A program made the position numbers and the translations under genes. DNA of 64,000 nucleotides from Thamnaconus septentrionalis (lineage: Eukaryota > Chordata > Actinopteri > Tetraodontiformes > Monacanthidae). The DNA lies in the NCBI GenBank assembly GCA_009823395.1, contig CM020503.1, forward strand, positions 7,769,001 to 7,833,000, given 5' to 3'. Shown in pieces: positions 23,392 to 35,500 of the stretch (position 1 is the first letter of the stretch; every line of letters begins with the position of its first letter). The notes under the pieces were generated by a model that ran no database searches, was not told where the DNA came from, and saw only the letters and a program-made list of their open reading frames with translations.

Positions 23392-26300
23392 ATGGCCAAC
23401 GCAACCACAGTAGAAACATCATATACTCAGGAAAATTCTAAAGATGACGAATGCCGTGAAAATATTCCACCTGGGATAACTTCTACCAGTCAGAGTCTAA
23501 AGCTCGATGTACACATAGACAACACAGAGGGATGTGCCTCCACGCAACAGGGGGCAGAGTTTGAGAGTTGTATTTCTTCGACCCCAGCACCTGCAAATAA
23601 CAATGTGAAGGCAAAGTCCCGACTCTCTGGTATCCAGTCCGCTCTAACACCAATTTTGAAATACTTGAATATTGGCAATAAAGGGTCGTCCCCAGAGACT
23701 TTGACAGAAGGAAACAACCGTGGTCGCTCTGTCAGTACGAAAACAGCCAGAGCTTTAAGCCAGCGATCTAATTCAGAACTCACCAGCAGCTGCTCCAGAC
23801 AACCACCAGGTGACACTGAGGTATGCTGGCTCGCTGATGAATGTCTGCCCGACATTACTCTCCTTGACGTAACGTGCGATACCACAATGCTGCTCGCTAA
23901 AAATGATTCCGCTCTTCCCGACAGTTTACCTTCTACCCCAGTAAGAGCTCACCCTGTGCAAACATCCATCACTCCCAAACCTTCTCCCAATACTCCACAA
24001 ATATGCCTGCTAAAAAATACACAAAGTCTTCTTCCTCCAACTGTTGAATGTCTCACAAAGGAGAGTGATGCTGCAGGGAATGCTACTGCTTCGCAGAACT
24101 CTTCCCTTGTTTTAAAACAAAGTAGTTTGGATGCTGAGAAGGGCAGTTCGTGTGCCATGCAGGAAGCCACCTTTGACAAGCAGGAGTCAAGTGTCACCGG
24201 TCCCTCGACTATTTGCACTCTTAGTTCAAACCCTCCCAAAATGGAAGTCGCGTTAACTATGTCAAATACGAGCTCGCATGACAGCCACCACTCTTCCTGG
24301 GAAAAGCTGTCTTTCTCTGAGGTCTGCAGTGGTGATGGTAGCCAGGTTCAAGCAGTACCGACTGAAATGTCAAAATATGATGTAAACACGCCAAGTAAAC
24401 ACCCGACCACCAAGATGTCCGACTTTCCTGAAAGCATAGATGCTCCTTTGTGTTTTCTCGATAGCAGATTCTTCCCTGAAATCACTCTTCTTGATGTTAC
24501 ATGCGATACTGTTTTTTCGCCACAAAGCAAAACACCATCCATTAAGGTTGGCCCGAATATTCCATCAACGGAGAGCTTGAAAAACAGACGTCTTTCCTCA
24601 GAGAAAAATGTAGATGTTACACAGGAGCTAAGCAGATCAAACTTGGTACAAAATGAGGACTCGGCAAGTCCAGTTGATGGCAATGTTGACAACAATCCGA
24701 ATTCCTGTGGTGAACAATCTGGCAAGTGTGTCGGTGAAAACATCCCCAAAGCTCCCTTGGAAACAACTCGAGATATTTCCATGGGGAGTTTTCTGGAAAA
24801 CAGTCGACCCTCGGCAGAGTCCAGTTCACAAAGTCTGGAGAAGACCCAGACACCAGTGGTGGAGGCAGTTTGTGGGAACCCTGCCAATCTTACCCATGAC
24901 ATCAGTTCTTCTAGTATCGCATCTGCTCCCTCAGACACACAGTGCAACATGAACACAAAGAACGCCACCTTTGAGCTTCACGAACCTTCGACCAGCATGA
25001 ATGCTGTCAGTGAAGATCGTCCTCAGAGCCTTGACAGCGACCTCAGCAGCAAAGAGAATCAGTTAAATCCAAAAGCACCTGAGTCAGAAAACGGCACATT
25101 TATAATTGCTGAGCAAGCGTCCGAGCTGAGTGCAAACGGCGCGACTCCGATGCCACGCTCTCAGAATCAAACGCTCGAGCTTCCATCCGATCCCAGAGCA
25201 GAGAGTGACACCAAAGATGAGCCTACGCCGGCCCGTAACGACACTAACAGAACTCCTGCTGTCAGTCACAACTGCCCACCGGTCGAGCCGGGTGCTCCGT
25301 GCGCTGCACAGAATGTGACTTTTGAGAGGCACTCGCTGCAGAGATCCACCAACAGCATTATTCTCGGAGAAGCAGCCGCCGCAACCTCTGACCTCCAGAA
25401 CAACACTTTCGACATAAAGTCTTCCAAGCAGAATGCCACGATAACAATATGTGAAACGAGCTCCAGCGACAGTCAGCGTCGTAGCTCTTTGGAGAAGCCG
25501 TCTCCTCCGAAGGGTTGTCCTGCAACGGGCAGCCCCAACGGCAACAACTCGGAGGTTGTCCTAGCCACAAAACACAATGGGACAAACAGCGGTGCGGCCT
25601 CTGAAGCCAAGACAATCTGCACTCCTGAAGGCAAGTGCAAGTCCGATCCATCCATCCATGGTGACTCTGATGTGTCTGTCCATCAAAGCATTGGTGTAGA
25701 GGAAAACCGAGGCGGCACTTTCTGTTTGGACGAATCTTTGGATCTGAGAGAAGACCGTTTGATTACCTCAACCCCAATGGTCGACTCCAAGATGTTCAAT
25801 TTGAACGCAGAACGAGATCAGGGTAAAATCATGCTGGCGCAGAAAAAACTCTACAGGGACCCTCCAGTCATGTCGAACAGTCAGCTGTCATCCAACATTG
25901 TCTCTGACCGGAAAACGTTCCTAACGCAACCCGCCACTAAATCGCTGCAGCCTCCTTTGAAAGCTGCATCACAGCTTTTGATGAAGAAGCCAACCTCTTC
26001 AATCCCAGGGAGGCCCGAGCCGCTGGTGTCAGGTGTACCCGTGACTAGACTGAGAAGCCAGTCGGAGGCCTTGAGAGCCACTGCATCTGACGCAGCCCAA
26101 GTAGCAGTAAGTTTTGTTATTGTTTAAAATGAGCGATGTCATATTATTGGACACAAGCACTGACTGTGGGATTCGCGGACGTCTTCTCTTTTGTGTTCCA
26201 GGCCAAAGGAATATCATGCTACAACTTGCGTACCACAACAGCAGGTAAGCTGAGTGGCCTCTAATCTTTGAATCAATCATGAAAATCATTTCATAAACGG

Positions 26301-27731
26301 GTCAGATGTGTCTAAATTGAGAAGAACGTGTTTGTCAGTCTTAGTCTGAGCTAAAGTCATGGTTTAAGCCAGAATTCATCATAGATGTGTTTTTTCCATG
26401 CACTTTTCTGCTCACTCCAGGGTCCAAGCATCCCGTGTCCGGCATACAGAAACCTCGGTCAAATCTCTTGCAGTCAGGCATCCAGAGACCACCTCAAGCT
26501 CTCAGGCCTCCAGCAGCAAAATACGCCCCGGCAGTTTCTGCAAGCACCGATAATCCTCAAGTACCTGCAGGTGCTAAAGCAACAGTCTGACTTCAGTGAT
26601 CGATTCTTTCATCGCAGACACATCATACACTTGTGCGCTTACTATTAACTCAAACATGATTTGTGAATGCAGTTTTTTTGTCTTTCTTTGCACATTACAG
26701 CTTCAAACCCTGTGATGAAAATTTCACTTGCAAAGAAGCATCATGTATCCAAACCTGAAGCGTTGCCTATAGCCAAGAAGAGGAAAATGGGTAAATGAAA
26801 AGTTAATCTAAAAGTCGTTCAACATCATTCAGCTCATTAATTTAGCAGTTTGGACTCATGGTGGAACTTTGTGTGCATAAATAAACAGACTTGTTTCATT
26901 TCATTTTCTCAGATGTCCCTTTACCATCTGAAACATTAACATCCTGTGCATCTATGAACGGAACCAAGAACCTCAAGCGGCCTGCAACTTCACACAAACC
27001 TCTGCCGCTTAAAACTCCAAGAGTAGGTGAGTTGTAATATTCCAACATTTCTCTGAAATGTACACCAAGGGAAGCAACCCACAACTTAAAGCTTTTTACC
27101 ACATTTTTTTCAGATGTGCCAGCCAACACCACTGAAATGCCCACTTCTGGCAGTGATGTTGGCAAAGTCAGGGCACTGAAGCAGCCGGCAACCAAGCAAA
27201 TAAGTCAGCTGCCAAAGCCACAGGGCAATGGTAAGACATGGCATGGCATGACAGGATTACACTATTAAAGAGAGTTCCACCCAATTAATACACCAAATGT
27301 TTCTTGTGTAGATCACCACTACATAAATATTGGTTCTAGGAAGTAGCATTAAATACGGGAAGCTGAAAATATGGAAGTTAAGTTGTGCTAGACCGAGTTA
27401 TGATACACTGGTGGAAAAAAATAAAATGTGGCAGACAAAGCTCAACAAAAAACACACTCTTGAGTAATGTAATAATTGTTATTGTGTCCCAGGTTGTGCC
27501 AAGTGTACCATGCTTGAAGAGCAACTTGAAATACAATCAGAAGAAATAAGAAGGCTTAAGGGTACGTCTTTTTTTATTGTAAATTGTTTAGGTAACAACA
27601 GTTAGCAATACTACACAATTTGTAAATTTAAAAAATATCCAATTTATGTGCTCTAAATGTTGTTGTCTTATTAATGTAATTTTCTTTCTCTTTCAGAGCT
27701 GCTAAAGTACACAAAACCAGCTCAAGACTGA
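23392..27731 (+). CDS. Serine-rich protein with ITLLDVTCDT repeats, NLS and C-terminal coiled coil (unidentified)
   Basis: Coding exons: 23392-26106, 26202-26244, 26421-26570, 26701-26790, 26913-27026, 27114-27230, 27493-27561 and 27697-27731, totalling 1,110 residues with all phases closing. A noncoding exon ending at 22824 probably splices to 23255. The 905-residue first coding exon is Ser/Thr/Asn-rich and disordered. It carries a motif twice: PDITLLDVTCDT (residues about 151-162) and PEITLLDVTCDT (about 362-373). It also has dispersed NATF/NVTF/NTFD-type motifs. Later exons are basic and Pro-rich with AKKRKM, a likely nuclear localisation signal. The end, CAKCTMLEEQLEIQSEEIRR, has a CxxC and then a short coiled coil. 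The composition and the CCAAT/CHR promoter suggest a mitotic or spindle/kinetochore role, but I do not recognise the family and offer no name. Confidence 0.75.
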
Positions 27732-27948
27732 ATGAAAAGAACCCACCATCATTTATAACTGAAGTAAAATGATTTAGTGTACTTCCACGAATACTGTGCT
27801 GAACTGCTGCTGGTCTTTTATGACATTTAACGTACACCCTAAGTGCTTTAGTAAGGTAAATAATATTTAAAATAACATTTTAAATGCTACCAAAAGTCTT
27901 TTTTTTTCCGCTTCCAGTCTTAACAATAATGTATGGAATTGCAAATGA

Positions 27949-27954
27949 AATAAA
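27949..27954 (+). terminator. Polyadenylation signal of the serine-rich protein gene
   Basis: AATAAA lies 218 bases after the stop codon at 27729-27731, in AT-rich sequence, and about 150 bases before the eif3c promoter region. Confidence 0.6.
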
Positions 27955-28191
27955 GATGAATTTTCCGCTTCAGTGCATTTGGCTGCATGTAATATTATAA
28001 TTTAATAATGTACTTAAAATAAATATCCATTTAACCTTGAAATAATATTGTGTTTGTTTGTTTTTTTTGGGTGCCTGCGCCTCGTCTGACGAACTAAATA
28101 TTTGTGACCGCTAGGGGCGATATGTCGTTTACTGATCATTTGTGGATGACCATCTTTGAGCGTCGTTTATCTTGCGACTCGCTTTCCTTCC

Positions 28192-28199
28192 TGACGTCA
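28192..28199 (+). promoter_or_regulatory. CRE palindrome in the eif3c promoter
   Basis: TGACGTCA is a perfect consensus CREB/ATF site. It lies about 150 bases before the donor of a noncoding first exon (ends 28349, GACGTAG|GTAAGA). Pyrimidine-rich CGTCTTCTCTT at about 28256 could be a TOP-type start, as in many translation-factor genes, but the start site cannot be fixed from sequence. Confidence 0.5.
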
Positions 28200-28692
28200 G
28201 CGCCCGGCGAGGGAGTCGCACTCACGCACGCCTTCTGTGGCTTCGGTCCGTTGCCCGTCTTCTCTTGCGGCTGTTGTACTGCAAAACTGGATTTTACAAC
28301 ACCCATAAGTGTACGGACACACCAGACGAGAACTTTTAAAAGGACGTAGGTAAGAATATGACTAACAAATCATACAAGTAGACGTTATTCATCGTTTCAT
28401 CTGAATGTGACTGCAGCTAATCATACGAAGGGGCCTAGTGCTAGCGTTAGCTTAGCAACCACTCGGCCCGCGCCACGTTAGTTCCTGGCTCGTTCCAGTA
28501 GAAAAACATCGCCAATACACGGTTAAGTCGGGGTTTGCACGTTTTGTAACGAGGCAGAACTCATTCTGTTCACGACCATCACTCGTGTTGATTGTTTTTT
28601 GCGTATGTCTCAATCTTATATCGCTTCAATGCATCTTGATTAGCTAAGCGACAATAGCAGCAGGCGCAGTTTCGTCAGATAATGTCCCCTAG

Positions 28693-28935
28693 TTGTTCCA
28701 ATCCATCTCGACGGCCAGCGGGTCTGCTGGTAACACTGGCCTGTCTGTTTGGTCCTCCCTGTAATAATATTGAAACGTACTTTAATCGTGCCATGGTTTT
28801 GTGTAATTACTTTTTCAGTAAATGTTTTACTTGTTCCAATCCATCTCTGCACCCGGGATGTGCTGGGGATGTCGGTCTGTCTGGTGATGTTGAAACTATC
28901 CTCAATCGTGTCGGTTTTTGTGTGATAACCTCTTT
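28693..28935 (+). repeat. Diverged tandem duplication in eif3c intron 1
   Basis: TTGTTCCAATCCATCTC occurs at 28693 and again at 28831. Each copy is followed by similar blocks (CTGTCTG, TTGAAAC, TCAATCGTG or TTAATCGTG, then GGTTTT-TGTG). The period is about 138 bases and there are several indels. Confidence 0.6.
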
Positions 28936-29571
28936 CTTTTTTTAAAATGTCTTTTCATCTTTTCAATGTAGTAAAACTCGACATTTCTCGTGATGCGTCT
29001 ACATTTAGAGTGTGAAAATGACCAAACAAGCACCATTTCAACACTCCAAAGGGCGTTCCCTGCTGAGGTTCAACACTTTGAGCTCCCAAATCCATCCTTG
29101 CATCTGAAAGAAGTCTTGTGGATGAAAGACAACAAAAATAAAAACAAGTCCAGTCGCCTCCAACTCGACTCCTGTAGACAATGATGACCTGGTTGACTGT
29201 GAAACTACACAGACATTCTGTCTTGTAATATATATGGCTCTTTGCAGTACCTGACCCCATGGGGCCCTAGGCAAAACATATTAAAAAACTTTTATTCTCA
29301 ACCTTCTGAGACTTATCAAGCATAACAAATGGTTGCATTTCATAGTTTTGAAAAACACAAAAGAAACTATGCACAAAGCAAAACTTTCACAGAACATATA
29401 ATACATTTCTCAACTGGGTTGGCAAGACAGACTAGCAAGAGGGAATTTTTTCTCGCTCACTCGCTCTCTCTCTATCTCTCATGTCCACAGGCATAGCTGG
29501 GCTATTCCTTGTTTCTTTTCATCCTCTCACATGAATCTTTTGTTTCTGCAGATTCACATCTTCTTTCAACA

Positions 29572-32500
29572 ATGTCCCGTTTCTTTGCCACCGGCTCTGA
29601 TAGCGAGTCAGAGTCCTCCTCATCCGCAGATGAGATCACCCCCAAAACCACCGGGACGACGTTCAAGCCGTCAGTACAATACAGATACAATACATCTCAG
29701 TGTCGGTCATGATTTCAAGCTTTTGTTATGAGCCTCACCTATTGTTCCTCCCCCGCAGGTCCCTGCTTCTCAGCGATGATGAGGAGGACACCAAGAGAGT
29801 GGTGCGCAGCGCCAAAGACAAAAGGTTGGTGTGGTTCGATTTCTAGCAACATTTCAAGAAACTTCCTCCAATTGGTCGCTTAATGTCCTGCACTTGAATC
29901 ATAGGTTTGAGGAACTGACCAACATCATCAAGACCATCCGCAACGCTATGAAGATCCGTGACATGGCAAAATGTCTGGAGGAGTTCGAGCAGTTGTGCCG
30001 AGCGTTCCTCAAAAGCAAGAACATAGTGGACAAAGAGGGGGTCCCCTCCTTCTACATCCGCATTCTGGCCGACCTTGAGGACTACCTGAACACGGTCAGT
30101 ACCTCACGGTGACGCTTCACCTCTTAAAATGCTTTCATGTTCCTGACACGTACAACGTCTTGTGAAACGTAAACATAATGTTTTGTTTTCTAGCTTTGGG
30201 AGGACAAAGAGGGCAAGAAGAAGATGAACAAAAACAATGCGAAAGCTCTCAGCACTCTTCGTCAGAAGATCCGCAAGTACAACAGAGACTACGAGTCTGA
30301 AATAGCAGCTTACAAGGAGGTAATTTCAGGCAGCTTTCTCCGATTTAAGGCTTTCTTATCAGTATTTTTGTTATTACCAATAGTAGTTTCGTCATTACTG
30401 TTTTTGTATTCGTTAATTAGAAATGTGTGGTGGTAGTTGTTTCTGTCACATACAGTTTAAAAACCAGGGTCTGTGAAGATTAACATTTTAAAAGCTGAGT
30501 GTCAGATTTCGTTGTCTATATTTCGTCCATATATTCCATAAAGTTATGTTCCATCTTTTTTTAGAATCCACAGGAGTCTGCGGACGAAGATGAGGAGAAG
30601 GAGCCAGGAGACTCTGGTGAGTCACCTTGAAAGTCTTCAATATGTTAAAGATGCGTGTGTTCTTTGTCAGTGATAGCCACAGCAAAGACCAGATTGTCGT
30701 AACTTTGAATTCCTTTTGCTTTTATGTATGAGCTCTAAAACTGAAATTTTTTTCCCCAAAAGGTTCATCCGACAGCGATGATGACGCAGAGGAGGCGGTG
30801 ACAGCCAAGTCCTTCCTCAAGAAAAAGCCTGAACCTGCTCCAGATGCCAGCAAGTTCCTCAAGTCTGCCAAAGGGTCTGGGGTAGGTTGGAGCAACATTA
30901 GATCATGCAGAAGAAAAACAGTTGTAAAACACCAATCTTCGAATGTTCAGTATCTCAAGGTCTTTTCTTAAAGGTGCTCACTTATTCTTTCTTTCCCCAA
31001 CAGGATGAGTCTTCCTCCAGTGATGATGACGATGATGAAGACTGGGGCTCAGACACCGTGGAAAGTGGAAGTGAGAGCTCTGATGAAGGCGATGAAAAGA
31101 GTGCATCCCTGGCCAAGGTCTTCCTCAAGAAGTGAGTTTTAGTCAATCCTGAACAGTGTATAAATAAAATGTAGCTACTTTTTTTTATAAACTAAACAGA
31201 GCCCAATTTCACATTTGTTTTCAATGTGTTGGTTGTACTGAAGAAAATGAATTTATCATTGCTTTTTAGTATAATATTTGTTTTATCATCATGCACAATT
31301 CAAAACAAGTTATTGTTGCCATCAGGACCACGGACACGGATAAACCTGAAAAGAAATCTGAAAAGAGAAGGAAGGACAAGAAGAAAGAGCGTCTGGAGGA
31401 GGAGGCAGAAGAGGAGGCAGGCGAGGAAGTAGAAGGAGGTTGGGAGAAGGTGAAGGGAGGAGCCCCTATGGTGAAGGTAAAGGAAGACTCGAATTTTCTT
31501 ACATAGAGCCCCAAGAAGTGGAATTTTATTATATAGTTATGTGTGTTCATAAAAATTATAAAGTGCATTTATTCTGAACAACAAAAACAAAATTTGAATC
31601 CACAAAATGCCACTGTTTATTGCCACCAGGAAAAGCCCAAGATGTTTGCTAAAGGCACAGAGATCAACGTGCCCGTGGTGGTGAAGAAGCTGAATGAGAT
31701 TCTGCAAGCCAGAGGCAAAAAGGGCACAGACAGGTAAGACCAACCAGAACCACGTCAGTCCAGATCCATGATTGGCACATGAGACAAAAAGGATTTGCTT
31801 CAGTACTGAAACCATTCTTGCTCTGTAACATCTATTTTTCCCTCCTTTCCCTCACAGGGCCGCCCAGATTGAACTGCTGCACGCTCTGGCAGCTATCGCC
31901 GCTGAGCACAACCTGGGCCAAGGCGTCACGGTGAAAATAAAGTTCAACATCATCGCCTCCCTATACGACTACAACCCCAACTTGGCAGCCTTCATGAAGG
32001 TACGAGTTGAAACGACAGCCTCCACAATATCTTGTCTTGTGAGGATTGTTAGAAATTCACCCACTTGCTCCTCTGCAGCCTGACATGTGGAAGAAATGTC
32101 TGGACTGTATCGACGAGCTGCTGAACATCCTGTTTGAAAACCAAAACATCTTCATTGGAGAGAACATCGCCGAAGACAGCGAGAGTCTGGCCACCAGTGA
32201 CCAGGTAGTTCACTGCTTTTTTTGTGATGGCCGGCTTTTCTCGGCCAATAGGATTTGACCATTCCAACTTGATGTAGCTTTTTAGTGCCTCTGCATTTAA
32301 AGTCTTTATTTTAATGGCTTTATTAGCCAACTACAGCAGTAAATCTGGAGTATAATTGGAAAAAATATTAATCACCTTCATTCTGTGTATTTTCAAGCCT
32401 TACAGGGTTCGTGGCTGCATCCTAACACTGGCTGAGAGGATGGATGAAGAGTTCACCAAGATCATGCAGAACACTGATCCCCACTCCCAGGGTGAGAATG

Positions 32501-35500
32501 ACCTTTATGTTTGAGCTTCAAGTCTCAATCAATCAGTATATGATGTACATGTTCATGTCTTGACTAGTTATAATATTGTTCATTCTGGAATAATAACAAA
32601 CAGCCCAAAATTTATTTGTTTTGCAAATCAAAAATCCAGTATCTCAAAATATTCCAATATTGTTCAATATTTATCAGTGAGGGAAAAGTCTTGATGAGAT
32701 TTTAGCTCTGAGCTGTTGCACAAATAAACATGCTCATTTAATATCAGCAATTCTGTTTTTTTTTTTTAATTCTTTTCTTTTTTTAATTGATCTTTTTTAA
32801 TACTTGTGTTAGTGAAATGAATTGAAATACACCATTATCATTAGGATTGATACATTAAAGCAGTGGTTCTCAAACTTTCTGTGTCACGCCCCACCTTGAA
32901 GGAAGGCTAGAAGCCCCAAATTTGACATGGCTGTGTCTTGAGGGATCCCGATGAATCTGCAAGTGGCCCCATGTCTCTAGGACAAAGTTGACTTTTGACC
33001 CCATAGACTTGCATGGCATTATGGTTAGCAATAAGGCTTAGGGTAGGGGTTTGAGGGTTCCTCGGGCGAGAATCCCAAATTTGCCGTGGCTGTGTCTCTA
33101 GGACATGAAGTTGACTCTAGGACAAAGTTGACCCTTGACCCCATAGACTTGCATGGCATTAGGGCAGTGGTTCTCAAACTTTCTGTCACGCCCCACCTTG
33201 GAGGAACAACATCAGTCATGCGACAACATCACATTTTCTACCTGCCACACGGGGTGACGTTGAGCTTGGCGTGCGCTAAGTCATAATATCGCGCCAGTCG
33301 CACCGTAGATCACGTACTGATGCAAAGGTGTTTGTTTACGTTCTATCAGCGCTGGAAAACTCTTCATTGTCCTCTGGCTTTTTCGCTCGCGGCTCGCGCA
33401 TTAGAAAGAAAATAGAGCAGACGCCGAAACGATCGCTGCGCGGCGCGAGCCGGCCGCGGAGGTGCACCCCGCTTCCAGTCTGGCGTGAACGACACCATCG
33501 TTCCTCAGCTACAATAACTGTTTTGTTTTTTCCCCTCCCCCAGAATATGTGGACAATCTGAAAGATGAGGGCCGCGTGTGTGGCATCATCGACCGCCTGC
33601 TCAACTATTTGGAGGGCAAAGGCTCCACCGAGGAGATTTGCCGCATCTACCTGCGCAGAATCATGCACACCTACTACAAGTTTGACTACAAGGCTCATCG
33701 ACGCACCCTGGGCCTCCAGGGAGAGTCCAAGGTAAAAAAAAAAATAAATAAAAAAAGTTTCTTAGGGATCCCAGCATGATGTCAGTTGTCTCCTTTGCCT
33801 GCGTGATTTGCTGAGTTGTTTTGTGTGGTCCAGTCGGAGCAGGACCAGGAGGAGAGCGAGGCCGAGGACAGTGCCGTGCTCATGGACCACCTCTGCAAGT
33901 TCATCTACGCCAAGGATCGCACCGACCGCATCCGCACCTGCGCCATCCTCTGCCACATCTACCACCACGCCCTGCACTCCCGCTGGTACCAGGCCCGCGA
34001 CCTGATGCTGATGAGCCACCTGCAGGACAACATCCATCACGCTGACCCGCCTGTTCAGGTAGGCGGGCAGGGAGACGACGAGTAAAAAAGCACGACGACC
34101 AACTCAGTAATAACCCTCAAAAGACTTTGTTTTTCTCTCTCGTTTAGATCCTCTACAACAGAACCATGGTTCAACTTGGCATTTGTGCCTTCAGGCAAGG
34201 CATGATTAAAGACGCCCACAATGCCCTGCTGGACATTCAGTCTTCTGGCCGAGCGAAGGAGCTCCTGGGTCAGGGCCTGCTCATGAGGAACATGCAGGAG
34301 AGGAACGCTGAGCAGGAGAAGATCGAAAAGAGAAGACAGGTGAGTCCTGCAAACACAACAAACTCCACAATCCAAGACCACAGGACTCGCTCTGCACGTG
34401 GCCCTAGAAAATTCATCTGGCTGGTCTGACTTTGCTAGAGCGTCTTTAGTTTTTGTTGAGTGGAAGTCAAGGTCATTTTGTCTACTGCAGGGTTTTTCAA
34501 CAACTGTGCCACAGCACACAAGTTTACCGTGAGATAATGTCAGGTGTGTCGTGAAAAATGATCCAATTTCACTGAATTGGTCTAAAAAAAATAACATTGT
34601 TTTATATTTTATTTTATTTCTTATTAATTCATATAACTTTCTTTGTTTTGCACCACATTGTTGTTGTAATTATGCAAATGTCCCCAATGTGGGATTAATC
34701 AAGGCATTCTATTCTAAGTTGTCATTATAAGGCTAAAAAGTGTCATTTAATAATAACTTTGGTTGGTGGTGTGCCATAGGATTTCTTTCAATTTAAAAAA
34801 GATTGAAAAACACTGGTCTACTGTATGAAATGTGTCATCGTTGCTGCCATGCTTGACCAGGTTAAAAAATATCTGATCAAAAATGAACATAATCTGTTGC
34901 TGCAACATCCCCCTGACATTGCATTGTTGACCCTGGCAGGTGCCCTTCCACATGCACATCAACCTGGAGCTGCTGGAGTGCGTGTACCTGGTGTCGGCCA
35001 TGCTGCTGGAGATCCCCTACATGGCCGCGCACGAGTTTGACGCCCGTCGCAGGATGATCAGCAAGCAGTTCCATCACCAGCTGAGGGTGGGAGAGAGGCA
35101 GCCTCTGCTGGGTAGGTCGCCCCACCCGCCTCTCGGCTCACTGCGCCTCAGCTCCGTCGGACAAAGCGCTAACGGTGTTTGTGTTTCATCTTCCCCCAGG
35201 CCCGCCAGAGAGCATGAGGGAGCACGTGGTGGCGGCCAGCAAGGCCATGAAGATGGGAGACTGGAGGACCTGCCACTCGTTCATCATCAACGATAAGATG
35301 AACAGTAAAGTGTGGGACCTGTTCCCAGAGACGCAGCGCGTGCGCGAGATGCTCGTCAGGTAAATGAACACAGTCCTGACGCCCTTTCCAAATAATGCTG
35401 TCTTGAGTTTTGCACTGTAGCTGAAAGCTGAGTTCTGCCAGCATTCTGATCCGAATCTTGCATAAACATCTCTTTATTTTCTTCTATGTAGGAAGATCCA

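Noticed and set aside
28990..29260. Open frames with Lys/Asn-rich product in eif3c intron 1
   Set aside because: They are short, without flanking splice sites that keep a frame, and without family resemblance; possibly a decayed retrocopy but not demonstrable.
34166..34429. Treating individual eif3c exon frames as separate small genes
   Set aside because: All join in phase by GT-AG introns into one eIF3c protein; the frame past 34339 is intron.
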